From the NCBI GenBank assembly GCA_015068035.1, contig SVLI01000005.1, positions 1 through 64,000 of the forward strand: a DNA stretch of 64,000 nt, written 5' to 3'. This DNA is from Oscillospiraceae bacterium (GTDB lineage Bacteria > Bacillota > Clostridia > Oscillospirales > Oscillospiraceae). Numbering within the stretch: the stretch's first letter is position 1; the number at the start of each line of letters is the position of its first letter. Shown piece after piece: positions 1-8,462 of the stretch. The notes under the pieces are model-generated. The model worked only from the letters and a program-made list of their open reading frames with translations. It ran no database searches and was not told where the DNA came from. The position numbers were made by a program, and so were the translations under genes.

Positions 1-366
1 AATGCGGAGGATTTGCATTGGCTCACGCAGATTATCCATGCCGAAAGCGGCAACCAGCCGCTCGAGGGTATGATCGGCGTCGGCAACGTGGTGCTCAACC
101 GCGTGAAGGACCCGACCTGTCCGAATACGGTCTATGACGTGATTTTTGACTGCCGCTACGGCGTGCAGTTCTCCCCGACGGAAACGGGCTCGATCTATGC
201 CGAGCCGAACGAGATGAGCATCGTGGCGGCCAAGCTGTGCCTGGAGGGGTATAACACCGTCGGCAACAGCCTGTATTTCGTCAATCCCATGATCGGCATC
301 AGCGATTGGTTCAGCCAGACGCGCGTTTACATCACCACCATCGGCGAGCACGCTTTCTTTGCGTGA
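1..366 (+). CDS. Cell wall hydrolase, SleB/CwlJ family (5' truncated)
   Basis: The reading frame is open from base 1 (N-A-E-D-L-H-W-L...), so the N-terminus lies outside the window and only the last 121 residues are visible. They match the Hydrolase_2 domain of SleB/CwlJ: HAESGNQP near the start, with the Glu expected to be catalytic, then GVGNVVLNRV and NSLYFVNP. Family members cleave spore-cortex or vegetative peptidoglycan. SleB and CwlJ cannot be told apart because any peptidoglycan-binding N-terminal domain is missing. A strong terminator follows at 423-450. Confident on family, not on the exact role. Confidence 0.85.
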   Translation, partial: NAEDLHWLTQIIHAESGNQPLEGMIGVGNVVLNRVKDPTCPNTVYDVIFDCRYGVQFSPTETGSIYAEPNEMSIVAAKLCLEGYNTVGNSLYFVNPMIGISDWFSQTRVYITTIGEHAFFA

Positions 367-422
367 TGTCCGCCGCGAATTGAATCTGTCCCCCGCGCAG
401 CATGCGCGAGCAGGGGAGAGGC

Positions 423-450
423 AAAGGGCGAGCAGCGGCTCGCCCTTTTT
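423..450 (+). terminator. Rho-independent terminator after cell wall hydrolase
   Basis: Stem AAAGGGCGAG / CTCGCCCTTT with a short loop, followed by TTTCTTT. It lies about 57 bases after the hydrolase stop codon. Confidence 0.85.
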
Positions 451-506
451 CTTTGCTCGTCCCCCAAGCCCGCACCGCACCCGCGCCTCCCACCGCACCC
501 CCAAAA

Positions 507-656
507 GCCTCCCCTGTGTAAGGGGAGGTGCCCAGTGCGCACACTGGGCGGAGGGGTTGTGCTTGTTGCCCGTCGCAGCCACGCCGTTAATGCGCACCGT
601 CAACCCCTCCGGCTTCGCCTTACGGCTCAGCCACCTCCCCTTACACAGGGGAGGCT
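507..656. repeat. Family A inverted pair (MITE-like)
   Basis: Two copies of the double-hairpin repeat face each other. The plus copy is 507-559 (hairpin CCTCCCCT-GTGTA-AGGGGAGG, second hairpin GCCCAGTG/CACTGGGC, then GAGGGGTTG). The minus copy is 600-656. About 41 bases separate them, and this core (TGCTTGTTGCCCGTCGCAG...) recurs in the pair at 15896-16040. No coding sequence is supported here. Confidence 0.8.
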
Positions 657-660
657 TTAA

Positions 661-938
661 GACTGCGGCAAAAACTTCTCGCCCGTCCTTCCGCACCAGC
701 GGCGGCCACGAAGTCCGCCGCGGCACTTTCGCGCGTCAGCGCGCGCACCCTACAAACAGCGCGAAGCGCGCTTTTTAATCCCGCGCCCGCAGGCGCGTTT
801 TCTCTTTTCCCTATTTCTCTTTTTCAAAAAGAGAAATAGGGCCGCCGGAGGCAGGCTGCCTCCACCGCCGAGCCGTCGGCTCTGCAAAACACACCCCGCC
901 GGAGGCAGGCTGCCTCTACCTGCCGCAGTTGCGGTGGA
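661..938 (-). repeat. Family B mosaic repeat, copy 1
   Basis: Read on the minus strand it runs: a GAGGCA/TGCCTC hairpin, a perfect hairpin around CTCTTTTT/AAAAAGAG (about 808-842), GCGCCTGCGGGCGC, a block containing GCGCGCTTCGCGC and GACTTCGTGGCCGCCGCT, then GGGC(A/G)AGAAGTTTTTGCCGC. The same order is seen at 3121, 5975, 15671, 26186 and 53925. Short open frames inside it recur only because the repeat recurs. Confidence 0.75.
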
Positions 939-947
939 AGACGTCAA

Positions 948-1027
948 CCAACTTCCCTCCTCGCGGCATAGCCGCTGCGGTCGGTAGCTAAAAATGTGCC
1001 ACCGGCACATTTTCTTAACGCACCGAC
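948..1027 (-). repeat. Family C repeat, copy 1
   Basis: An 80-bp unit bounded by GTCGGTGCG and by GGAGGGAAGTTGG, with the central hairpin AAAATGTGCC/GGCACATTTT and a second stem GCCG...CGGC. It is nearly identical to copies at 4979, 17805, 17962, 39949 and 51275. Confidence 0.8.
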
Positions 1028-1227
1028 CTTTGTCATTTCCGCCAATCCTGCCTTGTAGCATCCTACAATGCGCCTGTGGCGCAGAAATCCGCCCTCCGGC
1101 GGCGAAAAACGCCGCTTTCCGCGCCGCTTTTGGGAAAAGCGCGGGAAGCTGTGCAGAATCCACAAAAGATGCCGAAAAAATTTTTTTGAATATGTGGAAG
1201 TGCCAACTGTCCTTTTTGAAAAAACTG

Positions 1228-1256
1228 TTGTATACTACACAGTAGTTATATACAAT
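1228..1256 (+). promoter_or_regulatory. Candidate promoter of folD-like gene with overlapping inverted repeat
   Basis: TTGTAT (1228-1233), a 17-base spacer, then TACAAT (1251-1256), about 79 bases before the start codon. ACTAC-ACA-GTAGT (1234-1246) sits between the two boxes and could be an operator. A small GC hairpin (1263-1285) follows without a T-run. The -35 match is weak. Confidence 0.4.
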
Positions 1257-1334
1257 AATTTATGCTCGCCGTATTGCGGGGAGCGAAAAAAGCAGTCAAT
1301 AAACCGTATTATAAATTAAGGAGGAAACTACAAA

Positions 1335-2195
1335 ATGGCGAAACAGTTACTGGGCAAAGAAGTCACTGCCGCTCTGAACGAGCGCATGACCGCTAAGGTT
1401 GCCGAGCTGAAGACCAAGGGTGTCGAGCCCACCCTGTGCATCATCCGTCTGGGTGAGCGTCCGGACGATCTGACCTACGAAAAGGGCGCCACCAAGCGTG
1501 CCGAGGCCGTCGGCGTCGCCGTGAAGAAGATCGTTCTGAGCGAGGACATCAGCAAGGAAGAGCTGATTGCCACCATCGAGCAGGTCAACGCGGATGACAG
1601 CATCCACGGCGTTCTGATGTTCCGTCCTCTGCCCGTGCATCTGCGCGATGACGAGGTCGAGATCTGCAACCGCCTCGATCCCCGCAAGGACGTGGATGGC
1701 ATCACCGACCTGTCCAGCGCCGGTATGTACATGAACAAGCCCCTCGGCTTCCCGCCCTGCACCCCCTCCGCCGTTGTCGAGATCCTCGATCATTACGGCA
1801 TTGATGTCACGGGTAAGGACATCTGCATCATCGGCATGAGCCGCGTCGTGGGCATGCCCGCCGCTGTGCTGCTGATGAACCGCAACGCCACCGTCAACGT
1901 CTGCCACATCCTGTCCCATGACGTGCAGGAGAAGGCCGCCCGCGCCGAGATCATCGTCTCTGCCGCCGGCAAGCTGGGCCTTGTTGGCGCCGGCCATGTC
2001 AGCCCCGGCCAGATCGTCATCGACGTGGGCATGAACTGGGATCCCGCCAAGAACGGCATGTCCGGTGACGTGGCTTACGCGGATGTCGAGCCGATCGTGG
2101 ACATGATCACGCCGGTTCCCGGCGGTGTCGGCACCGTCACTTCCTGCATCCTCATCTCCCATGTCGTCACCGCGGCTGAGAGAACCCTGCAGTAA
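1335..2195 (+). CDS. folD: FolD-like methylene-H4folate dehydrogenase (variant active site)
   Basis: The 286-residue length and whole fold match FolD, the NAD(P)-dependent 5,10-methylene-H4folate dehydrogenase/methenyl-H4folate cyclohydrolase of one-carbon metabolism. Visible motifs are DPRKDVDG (residues 115-122), GMSRVVGMPAAVLLM for nucleotide binding and PGGVGTVT near the end. Two catalytic positions differ from the classical enzyme. The Tyr-x-x-x-Lys motif reads YEKGA (48-52), so Lys is Ala52, and the VQLPLP motif reads MFRPLP (95-100), so Gln is Phe96. In studied FolD enzymes these residues serve the cyclohydrolase step, so this protein may be mainly a dehydrogenase. AAGGAGG at 1319-1325 fixes the start. 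It is co-directional with a corrinoid methyltransferase 42 bases downstream, which points to methyl-group metabolism. Confidence 0.88.
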   Translation: MAKQLLGKEVTAALNERMTAKVAELKTKGVEPTLCIIRLGERPDDLTYEKGATKRAEAVGVAVKKIVLSEDISKEELIATIEQVNADDSIHGVLMFRPLPVHLRDDEVEICNRLDPRKDVDGITDLSSAGMYMNKPLGFPPCTPSAVVEILDHYGIDVTGKDICIIGMSRVVGMPAAVLLMNRNATVNVCHILSHDVQEKAARAEIIVSAAGKLGLVGAGHVSPGQIVIDVGMNWDPAKNGMSGDVAYADVEPIVDMITPVPGGVGTVTSCILISHVVTAAERTLQ

Positions 2196-2237
2196 GCACA
2201 ATTCCTTTATAAAATATAAACAGGAGGATATTCCGAT

Positions 2238-3038
2238 ATGATTATCATTGGCGAAAAGATCAACGGCTCCATCCCTTCCATGGCCAAGGCCATTGCCGCG
2301 CGCGATGAAGATTGGATCAAGAAGGTTGCCAAGCAGCAGGCTGACGCCGGCGCTGATTTCATCGATTGCTGCGCGAGCGTCGATGTGGACGAGGTTGAAA
2401 CCCTGCATTGGATGATCGACCTGATCCAGAGCGTGACCGATACCCCCATCTCCGTGGACAGCCCCGATGCGCGCGTCTGCGTTGAGGCGATGAAGTATTG
2501 CAACAAGCCCGGCCTGATCAACTCCGTCTCCGGCGAGGGCGACAAGATTGACGTCGTGTTCCCCGTGATCGCGGACACCAAGTGGGACGTTATGGCTCTG
2601 CTGTGCGACGATACCGGCATCCCGAAGAGCGCTGCCGACCGTATCCGCGTGCTGAACAACATCATGGCCAAGGCCAAGGAATACGGCATTGCTGAGAGCC
2701 GCATCCACATTGACCCCCTGGTCGAGATGCTCTGCACCGCCGAGGACGGCATCTCCATGGTCGTCGAGGTCATGAACTACATCAAGGAGAACTACCCGAA
2801 GGCTCATATCTCCGGCGCGATCTCCAACATCAGCTTCAACCTGCCCTACCGCAAGATCATCAACATCGCCTTTGCGGTGCTGGCGATGAACGCCGGTATG
2901 GACAGTGCGGTCATGGATCCGCTCAACCGCGACCTGCGCGGCGCGATCTATGCCACCGAGGCGATGCTGGGCGAGGACTTCATGTGCATGGAGTACATCG
3001 GCGCCTACCGCGAGGATATCTTCGGACCCGCGAAGTAA
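2238..3038 (+). CDS. Methyltetrahydrofolate:corrinoid methyltransferase (AcsE/MtgA type)
   Basis: A 266-residue pterin-binding TIM barrel of the MeTr family, close in length to AcsE and MtgA. It starts MIIIGEKINGSIP, followed by ADFIDCCASVD, then ISVDSPD and a C-terminal DSAVMDPLNRDL segment containing the conserved Asn/Asp of the pterin site. Family members move a methyl group between N5 of H4folate and a corrinoid protein, either in the acetyl-CoA pathway or in demethylation of methylated amines or betaines. No corrinoid protein or acs gene is visible, so direction and partner are unknown. AGGAGG at 2222-2227 sets the start. It is cotranscribed with the folD-like gene and ends at the terminator 3088-3118. 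Confidence 0.87.
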   Translation: MIIIGEKINGSIPSMAKAIAARDEDWIKKVAKQQADAGADFIDCCASVDVDEVETLHWMIDLIQSVTDTPISVDSPDARVCVEAMKYCNKPGLINSVSGEGDKIDVVFPVIADTKWDVMALLCDDTGIPKSAADRIRVLNNIMAKAKEYGIAESRIHIDPLVEMLCTAEDGISMVVEVMNYIKENYPKAHISGAISNISFNLPYRKIINIAFAVLAMNAGMDSAVMDPLNRDLRGAIYATEAMLGEDFMCMEYIGAYREDIFGPAK

Positions 3039-3087
3039 GCAAAGCTTATCTTGTAGCAAAGTGCATAACGCATAAAGCGCATACCAA

Positions 3088-3118
3088 AAACGCACGGCTT
3101 CCCGCCGTGCGTTTTTTT
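3088..3118 (+). terminator. Terminator of the folD-methyltransferase operon
   Basis: A perfect stem AACGCACGGC / GCCGTGCGTT with a TTCC loop, followed by a T-run. Confidence 0.9.
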
Positions 3119-3120
3119 AT

Positions 3121-3403
3121 TTTTGCACCGCAACCGCGGCAGATGGAGGCACCGTGCCTCCGGCGGCCCCATTTCTCTTTTTGAAAAAGAGAAACAGGGG
3201 AAAGAGAAAACGCGCCTGCGGGCGCAGGATTAAAAAGCGCGCTTCGCGCTGTATGTAGGGTGCGCGCGCTGACGCGCGAAAGTGTCGCGGCGGACTTCGT
3301 AGCCGCCGCTGGTGCGCTGCGACGGGCAAGAAGTTTTTGCCGCACCCTCCCCAAAAAGCCTCCCCTGTGTAAGGGGAGGTGCCCCGCAGGGGCGGAGGGG
3401 TTG
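3121..3403 (+). repeat. Family B copy 2 followed by a family A unit
   Basis: 3121-3350 is a family B mosaic in plus orientation (CTCTTTTT/AAAAAGAG hairpin near 3174-3191). 3358-3403 is a family A unit whose second hairpin is GCCCCGCAGGGGC, followed by GGAGGGGTTG. From 3404 to about 3590 nothing recognisable is seen. Confidence 0.75.
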
Positions 3404-3596
3404 ACAGCCTCGCAGAGTTCGCGTCCGCAGACGCGAAAAAAGTCATGGCGTTTTCTCCGGTGGCGTGTACGGCGGAGAAAACTCTGCTCGCCGCGCAAAC
3501 GTGCGAGCTGCCCTTTGGCAGCGAGTGCGCTGCAGCGCGGTGCTTAGCCCCTTGGGAATGAAAGGCTCTGCCTTTCATCCCAGTCAAATTTCCCTA

Positions 3597-3625
3597 TTGC
3601 GCTTGCCGCGCCCTTGGTTTATAAT
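3597..3625 (+). promoter_or_regulatory. Candidate promoter of buk
   Basis: TTGCGC (3597-3602), a 17-base spacer, then the consensus TATAAT (3620-3625), 56 bases before the buk start. Confidence 0.6.
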
Positions 3626-3680
3626 TACTCTGTTAAGGAATGTAATTTTATCGGGATTACTATTTTAGGGGACTTGAAAT

Positions 3681-4796
3681 ATGAAAAAAGAATGGAACAT
3701 TTTTGTCATCAACCTGGGCTCGACCTCCTCGAAGGTGGCCTATTGCCGCAACGACAAGATCGTGGCCCAGCTCGAAAGAAACCACGAGATGCGTGAGCTG
3801 CGCGAGCTGAAAACCACCGAGCAGATCATCGGCTTTTACCGGCAGGTGATTGAGGAATTCCTCGCCACGCTCGATATCGGCATGGCGGATATGGACGGCA
3901 TCGCCGTGCGCGGCAGCGGCAAAAACGGGGCTTACCGCCACGGTGCCTACCTGCTCACGCCCGATATGGTTAACCGCGACGTGAATGCCGACGGCGTCGG
4001 CCACCGCGGCCTCTTCGCCTCCACCGTGATCGGCAGCGATCTGTCCGAGGAATACGGCGTGCCCGCCTATCTTTACGACGTCGTGCCCGTGGACGAGCTG
4101 CCCCTCATCGCCACGATCACCGGCGCTGCCAATCACCGCCGCAAGGGCGCTTCGCATACGCTCAACTGCCGCGCCGTGGCCTATAAGGTCGCCAAGGATC
4201 TCGGCCGTGACCCGCTGGATGTCACCTTCATCATCTCCCATATGGGCGGCGGCTTCACGACCCTGCTGTATAAGGACGGGTTTATTATCGACACCTGCTC
4301 CGCCGAGGAAGGCACCTTCACGCCCGAGCGCATCGGCCGCATCAATATGGGCTTTATGAACGACCTCTATAGCCGCAATCCCGATAAGGAGGAGCTGGAT
4401 CGCGTCCTGCGCCGGGATGTCGGCATCTACGGCCACCTCGGCACCAGCGATTGCCGCGAGGTCGAGCGGAGAATCGCCGCGGGCGATAAGAAAGCCAAGG
4501 CGGTCTACGAGGCCATGGCCTACCTCAACAGTAAGGACATCTGCGCCCTCGCCGCGCCCGTCGCGGGCAAGATTGACGCCATTATCCTCACCGGCGGCAT
4601 CGCCCAGTCGAAGAAATATACCGGGATGCTGCAGGAACGTGTCGGCTTCCTCGCCCCCGTCATCATCGTGCCCGGCGCGATGGAAATTGAGGCGCTCGCC
4701 GGCGGCGTCACGCGCGTTTTGAATGGGGAAGAGCAGGTCAACGATTACTCCCTCGTCCGCCCGCTGCGCCCCTTTGAGGAGCTGGAGGAAGAATAA
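3681..4796 (+). CDS. buk: Butyrate kinase
   Basis: The 371-residue protein belongs to the acetokinase superfamily and fits butyrate/branched-chain-fatty-acid kinase, which makes ATP from butyryl phosphate. Visible are the N-terminal phosphate-1 loop NLGSTSSKVAYC (residues 10-21), SHMGGGFTTLLYKDG in the middle, GRINMGF and the adenosine-site TGGIAQSK. The start follows AGGGGA at 3667-3672. The usual partner, phosphotransbutyrylase, is not adjacent. Instead a PduL-type phosphotransacylase lies 456 bases downstream. A weak stem ATGCCG/CGGCAT (4853-4871) may end the transcript. Substrate could also be isobutyrate, valerate or propionate. Confidence 0.9.
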   Translation: MKKEWNIFVINLGSTSSKVAYCRNDKIVAQLERNHEMRELRELKTTEQIIGFYRQVIEEFLATLDIGMADMDGIAVRGSGKNGAYRHGAYLLTPDMVNRDVNADGVGHRGLFASTVIGSDLSEEYGVPAYLYDVVPVDELPLIATITGAANHRRKGASHTLNCRAVAYKVAKDLGRDPLDVTFIISHMGGGFTTLLYKDGFIIDTCSAEEGTFTPERIGRINMGFMNDLYSRNPDKEELDRVLRRDVGIYGHLGTSDCREVERRIAAGDKKAKAVYEAMAYLNSKDICALAAPVAGKIDAIILTGGIAQSKKYTGMLQERVGFLAPVIIVPGAMEIEALAGGVTRVLNGEEQVNDYSLVRPLRPFEELEEE

Positions 4797-4978
4797 GGTT
4801 TCCCGTTTCGGAAACGCGGATTTCCGAACAATTTGGCATATAAAAACGCATCATGCCGCATAAAACGGCATAATTTCCAAACTTTACAGCGCGGATGCAT
4901 TTTGCGCCCCAAAACGCCGAAATCACCCGCCGCAGCCCCGCACCGCATGCACACCGCAACCCAAAAGGCTCCCTTGTG

Positions 4979-5110
4979 TCGGCGCGTAAAGAAAATGTGC
5001 CGGTGGCACATTTTTAGCAGCCGACCGCAGCGGCTACGCCGCGAGGAGGGAAGTTGGTAGCATCTTCCGCAGTTCAAGCCCCCTCTGACGAGGAAGCTGA
5101 CTGAGAGGGC
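4979..5110 (+). repeat. Family C copy 2 next to a family A-like fragment
   Basis: 4979-5060 is a family C unit that begins exactly where a family A hairpin arm (GGCTCCCTTGTG, 4967-4978) breaks off. 5077-5110 is a degenerate A-like fragment ending in GACTGAGAGGGC. The rest of the buk-pduL gap shows no gene. Confidence 0.7.
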
Positions 5111-5252
5111 TTCCGCCCCTCTCACCCCGCAGCCCCCATCAACACACAAAATTCCCGGACACCCCGGCGGCGAATCCCGCCCCGCACCGTCCGGCAGCGC
5201 AGCCCGGAACCGGGAGAGAAAACAGCCGGTCCGGAATAAGGAGGAAATAAAA

Positions 5253-5858
5253 ATGGCATATCAGAAAGTGGAAATCGGCGTCTCCGCGCGCCATCTGCAT
5301 TTGACGCAGGAGGCCGTGGATGTGCTCTTCGGCAAGGGGCACAAAATCGAGCCCGCCGTCCCGACGGAGGGGCAGTTCCTGTCCACCACGCGCGCGACGG
5401 TGATCGGCCCGAAGGGCAAGTTTGAGCGCGTGGCCGTCATGGGTCCCTGCCGCAAATTCAACCAGTTCGAGCTGAGTAAGAGCGACACCTTCACCAGCGG
5501 CATCGCCGCGCCCCTGCGTATGTCGGGCGACATCGAGGGCACGCCCGGCTTCACCGTTGTCGGCACGGTGGGGGAGATCACCTTCGATAAGGGCGCCATC
5601 GTCGCCAAGCGGCATATCCATATGGGCTCGCTCACGGCGGAACGCCTCGGCCTGAAGGATGGGGACAGCGTGCAGATGTGCATCAAAACCGATGGCCGCA
5701 CCCTTGTTTTCGGCGATACCATTATCCGCGCGGAAGGCCCGTTCGACGGGGAAGTCCTCTCGCATATCGACACGGACGAGGGCAACGCCGCCGGCGTGGG
5801 GAAGGGCACCTGCGCTTACATCATCGGCCTGACCTCCGATCTTCCGGATCTGGACTAA
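5253..5858 (+). CDS. pduL: PduL-type phosphate acyltransferase
   Basis: 201 residues matching PduL, which exchanges CoA and phosphate on short acyl groups. The zinc-binding histidines are visible in VSARHLHLT (residues 10-18) and AKRHIHMG (about 118-125), and the paired beta-barrel repeats span the length. No N-terminal encapsulation peptide is apparent and no microcompartment shell gene is nearby, so it is probably the cytosolic housekeeping form. AAGGAGG 8 bases before the ATG fixes the start. Next to buk it may supply acyl phosphate to the kinase in place of phosphotransbutyrylase; that role is inferred. Confidence 0.88.
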   Translation: MAYQKVEIGVSARHLHLTQEAVDVLFGKGHKIEPAVPTEGQFLSTTRATVIGPKGKFERVAVMGPCRKFNQFELSKSDTFTSGIAAPLRMSGDIEGTPGFTVVGTVGEITFDKGAIVAKRHIHMGSLTAERLGLKDGDSVQMCIKTDGRTLVFGDTIIRAEGPFDGEVLSHIDTDEGNAAGVGKGTCAYIIGLTSDLPDLD

Positions 5859-5885
5859 ACGCCTGAATTTCATAGCTTTTGCATC

Positions 5886-5926
5886 GGCCGGAGTGGAGCT
5901 GCATCAAGCCCCACCCCGGCTTTTTT
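5886..5926 (+). terminator. Terminator after pduL
   Basis: Stem GCCGGAGTGG / CCACCCCGGC with one mismatch, followed by TTTTTTATTTT. Confidence 0.8.
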
Positions 5927-5974
5927 ATTTTCCCGCCCCCGACACCAGGCCTCCCCTGTGTCGGATACGCACCG

Positions 5975-6323
5975 TCTCAAATCTTCTTGCCCGTCGCACC
6001 GCACCAGCGGCAAAAGGAGGCACCCTGCCTCCGGCGGCCATATTTCTCTTTTTGAAAAAGATAAATATGGAAAAGAGAAAACGCGCCTGCGGGCGCGGGG
6101 TTAAAAAGCGCGCTTCGCGCTGTTTGTAGGGTGCGCGCGCTGACGCGCGAAAGTGCCGCGGCGGACTTCGTGGCCGCCGCTACATTGGGAAGGACGGGCA
6201 ACAAGTTTTTGCCGCAGACCGACTTTGCACCCCGGCGCTTTGCCTCCCTTGTGTCGGGAGTGCTCCGCACCCCTTGCCTCCCTTGTGTAAAGGGAGGTGT
6301 CAGCGAAGCTGACGGAGGGATTG
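5975..6323 (+). repeat. Family B copy 3 plus a family A unit
   Basis: 5975-6228 is family B in plus orientation, with an imperfect CTCTTTTT/AAAAAGA hairpin. 6276-6323 is family A with second hairpin GTCAGCGAAGCTGAC followed by GGAGGGATTG. Just before it, TGCCTCCCTTGTG-TCGGG (6241-6257) is a broken A arm. From 6324 to 6620 the DNA becomes A/T-richer and holds nothing recognised. Confidence 0.7.
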
Positions 6324-6628
6324 TCGGGGAAGAGGGTTTGTGCAACTTCACCATTTGCGCGGCCCGGCGAAGCATACCCGCCCGCCTCCGGCAATATAGT
6401 GAATCAGCCCCCTCTGCGCGCGGGGAACGACCCGCCCGGAAGAGAATTCCCCCTACGGGGGAATTTTCATCGGCAATCCAAACAAAAAAATCGCCGGATT
6501 TTTGACAAAAAGATGCAACTGCTATTTCTTGCGTTTTTCATTGGTCACTTTCCACAAAAAACGAAAAGATCTTTGACAACATCACCAAAAACAGGAACGC
6601 AGAAAAACAATTTATTTGGCAAGAACAC

Positions 6629-6657
6629 TTGAAATTCGTTTTCAGTTGTGTTATTCT
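6629..6657 (+). promoter_or_regulatory. Promoter of the first binding-protein gene
   Basis: TTGAAA (6629-6634), a 17-base spacer, then TATTCT (6652-6657), preceded by AACAC. The same arrangement (AACACTTGAAA, 17 bases, TATGCT) precedes the paralogous binding-protein gene at 13720-13748. Confidence 0.65.
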
Positions 6658-6667
6658 CTTTGCACCA

Positions 6668-6718
6668 GTATTCCAAAGCGGGAGTGTGTAAGGGGTTCAC
6701 CTTCCCGCTCTGGAATAC
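6668..6718 (+). promoter_or_regulatory. Large stem-loop in the leader of the ABC operon
   Basis: GTATTCCAAAGCGGGA (6668-6683) pairs with TCCCGCTCTGGAATAC (6703-6718), 15 of 16 positions, around a 19-base loop. It lies just after the predicted transcription start and has no T-run, so it is more likely a stabilising or regulatory structure than a terminator. Confidence 0.6.
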
Positions 6719-6788
6719 AAACGGAAATAATTTTAGAAATCCAAATACTTCACTGGTGAAAATCTTTGAAGAATCTAAGGAGGACGAA

Positions 6789-8399
6789 ATGAAGAAAATC
6801 ATCAAAGCACTTTCCCTGGTGTTGGCGCTTGTCATGGTGCTCGGCTTTGCTGCCTGCGGCGGCACGGAAGAGCCGGCTCCTGATCAGTCCAACCCCACCC
6901 TCGATGTGAACACCGACATCAATGAACAAGGTGGCGTCGAGGTCGACGATCCCGAGACGAACGAGGAAACCGTTTATGCGGATGAGCTCGTTCTCGCCGT
7001 CGGCGATTTCTCCACCGCGAACCCCCTGAACCCCGCATTCGTTGCAAGCCAGATCTCCAACATCCTGCCCATGGTGTATGATGGCCTCGTTGCCCGTCAT
7101 CCCAGCGGCGAGTACACCTATAAGCTCGCCAAGGAGATCACCACTGAGGATTACAAGACCTGGCATGTTGTCCTCCGCGACGATGCTTACTTCCACAACG
7201 GTGAGAAGTTCACCGCGCAGGACGTCGTGGACACCATCGCGATCACGATGGAGAACCACGCGGTTGCGTCCTCCAAGTGGATGGTCGTCGATCATATCGA
7301 CATCATCAACGACTATGAAATGGACATCGTGCTCACCAATGTCATGATCGACTTCATGGCGAACCTGGGCGATCCGCTCTGCGCCATCTTCAACAAGAAG
7401 GCTCTGGAAGAGGATCCCGAGAACGGCATGATGATCGGCACCGGCCCCTGGGTCTTTGAAGAGGCCATTCCGCAGAACTATGTCACCCTCGTGAAGAACG
7501 AGAACTACTGGGGCGAGCCCGCCAAGGCTGAGAAGTTCACCATGAAGGTCGTCCTCGAGACCACCGTTCAGGTCATGATGCTCATCAACGGCGAGCTTGA
7601 CTTCGCCGGCGTTGATGCCACCATGCTGGCCGACTGCGAAGCCGCTGAGAACGTTGTCGTGGATACCTTCTACGCCAGCAACACCGGCTACCTCGGCTTC
7701 AACCTCAATAACCCCATCACCGGCGACCTCAACTTCCGTAAGGCTGTTGCTTACTGCCTGGATGTCGAGTCTGTTGCTCTGATTGCCTCTGACGGTTACA
7801 TGATCCCCTGGGATACCGGCTCCTACTGGGGCGGCCCCACTGCTTATAAGGCGGACATCCCCGCCCGCGAGCAGGATCTGGAGAAGGCCAAGGAGTACCT
7901 GGCTGCTTCCTCCTACAACGGCGAAGAGGTAGAGATCATGGCCTCCATGGCCCACCTGGTTGCCCAGGCTGAAGTTCTGCAGACCCAGATGGAAGCCATC
8001 GGCATCAATGTCAAGGTCTTCCAGACTGACTTCGCCACCAGCATGGCCACCACCGGCTGGGGCTCCACCGATTGGGACATGATGGTCAACGCCTCCGTGT
8101 GGACGCGTCTTGCTTCCTCCTCCAACCTGTGCCTGAAGTACATGTCCACCGGCAACAAGGCCCAGTGGAACAATGAGCGCGTGCAGGAGCTGCTCGTCCT
8201 TGGTGACGTCACGCCCGACGGCCCCGAGCGCGAGGCCATCTACGTGGAGATCCAGGAGATCATCGCTGAGGAGATCCCCTACATCGGCATCGGTAACGGC
8301 GCCAACTTCCATGGCCGCCAGGCCACCTGCGGCGGCGTCCTCATGTTCGAGGATAACTGCCATAACTATGCTCACGCTTACCGCGTCATCGAAGAGTAA
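6789..8399 (+). CDS. Peptide-type ABC transporter substrate-binding lipoprotein
   Basis: A 536-residue solute-binding protein family 5 member (DppA/OppA type), exported and lipid-anchored. It starts MKKIIKALSLVLALVMVLGF and has a lipobox ending A-A-C (Cys about residue 23), followed by an acidic linker. Later landmarks are LNPAF, ENGMMIGTGPW and NNPITGDLNFRKAVAYC. The start was placed at 6789 rather than the longer upstream frame because AAGGAGG (6778-6784) and the signal peptide fit here. It heads an operon with two permeases and two ATPases. The ligand may be a di- or oligopeptide, or nickel; the sequence does not decide. Confidence 0.92.
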   Translation: MKKIIKALSLVLALVMVLGFAACGGTEEPAPDQSNPTLDVNTDINEQGGVEVDDPETNEETVYADELVLAVGDFSTANPLNPAFVASQISNILPMVYDGLVARHPSGEYTYKLAKEITTEDYKTWHVVLRDDAYFHNGEKFTAQDVVDTIAITMENHAVASSKWMVVDHIDIINDYEMDIVLTNVMIDFMANLGDPLCAIFNKKALEEDPENGMMIGTGPWVFEEAIPQNYVTLVKNENYWGEPAKAEKFTMKVVLETTVQVMMLINGELDFAGVDATMLADCEAAENVVVDTFYASNTGYLGFNLNNPITGDLNFRKAVAYCLDVESVALIASDGYMIPWDTGSYWGGPTAYKADIPAREQDLEKAKEYLAASSYNGEEVEIMASMAHLVAQAEVLQTQMEAIGINVKVFQTDFATSMATTGWGSTDWDMMVNASVWTRLASSSNLCLKYMSTGNKAQWNNERVQELLVLGDVTPDGPEREAIYVEIQEIIAEEIPYIGIGNGANFHGRQATCGGVLMFEDNCHNYAHAYRVIEE

Positions 8400-8462
8400 G
8401 TCAAAAGCATCAGTTCCCGAGCAACTGTTTCCCATGATCCGGCTTCGGATCGTGTAAAGCTT

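Noticed and set aside
1200-1334. Tetrahydrofolate riboswitch upstream of the folD-like gene.
   Set aside because: The leader is too short and shows only a small GC hairpin, not the expected multi-stem fold.
1347-3095. A 582-residue open frame antisense to folD and the methyltransferase gene.
   Set aside because: It mirrors codon structure of two well-supported genes in GC-rich DNA (long runs of H, V, D and A) and has no ribosome site or family motif.
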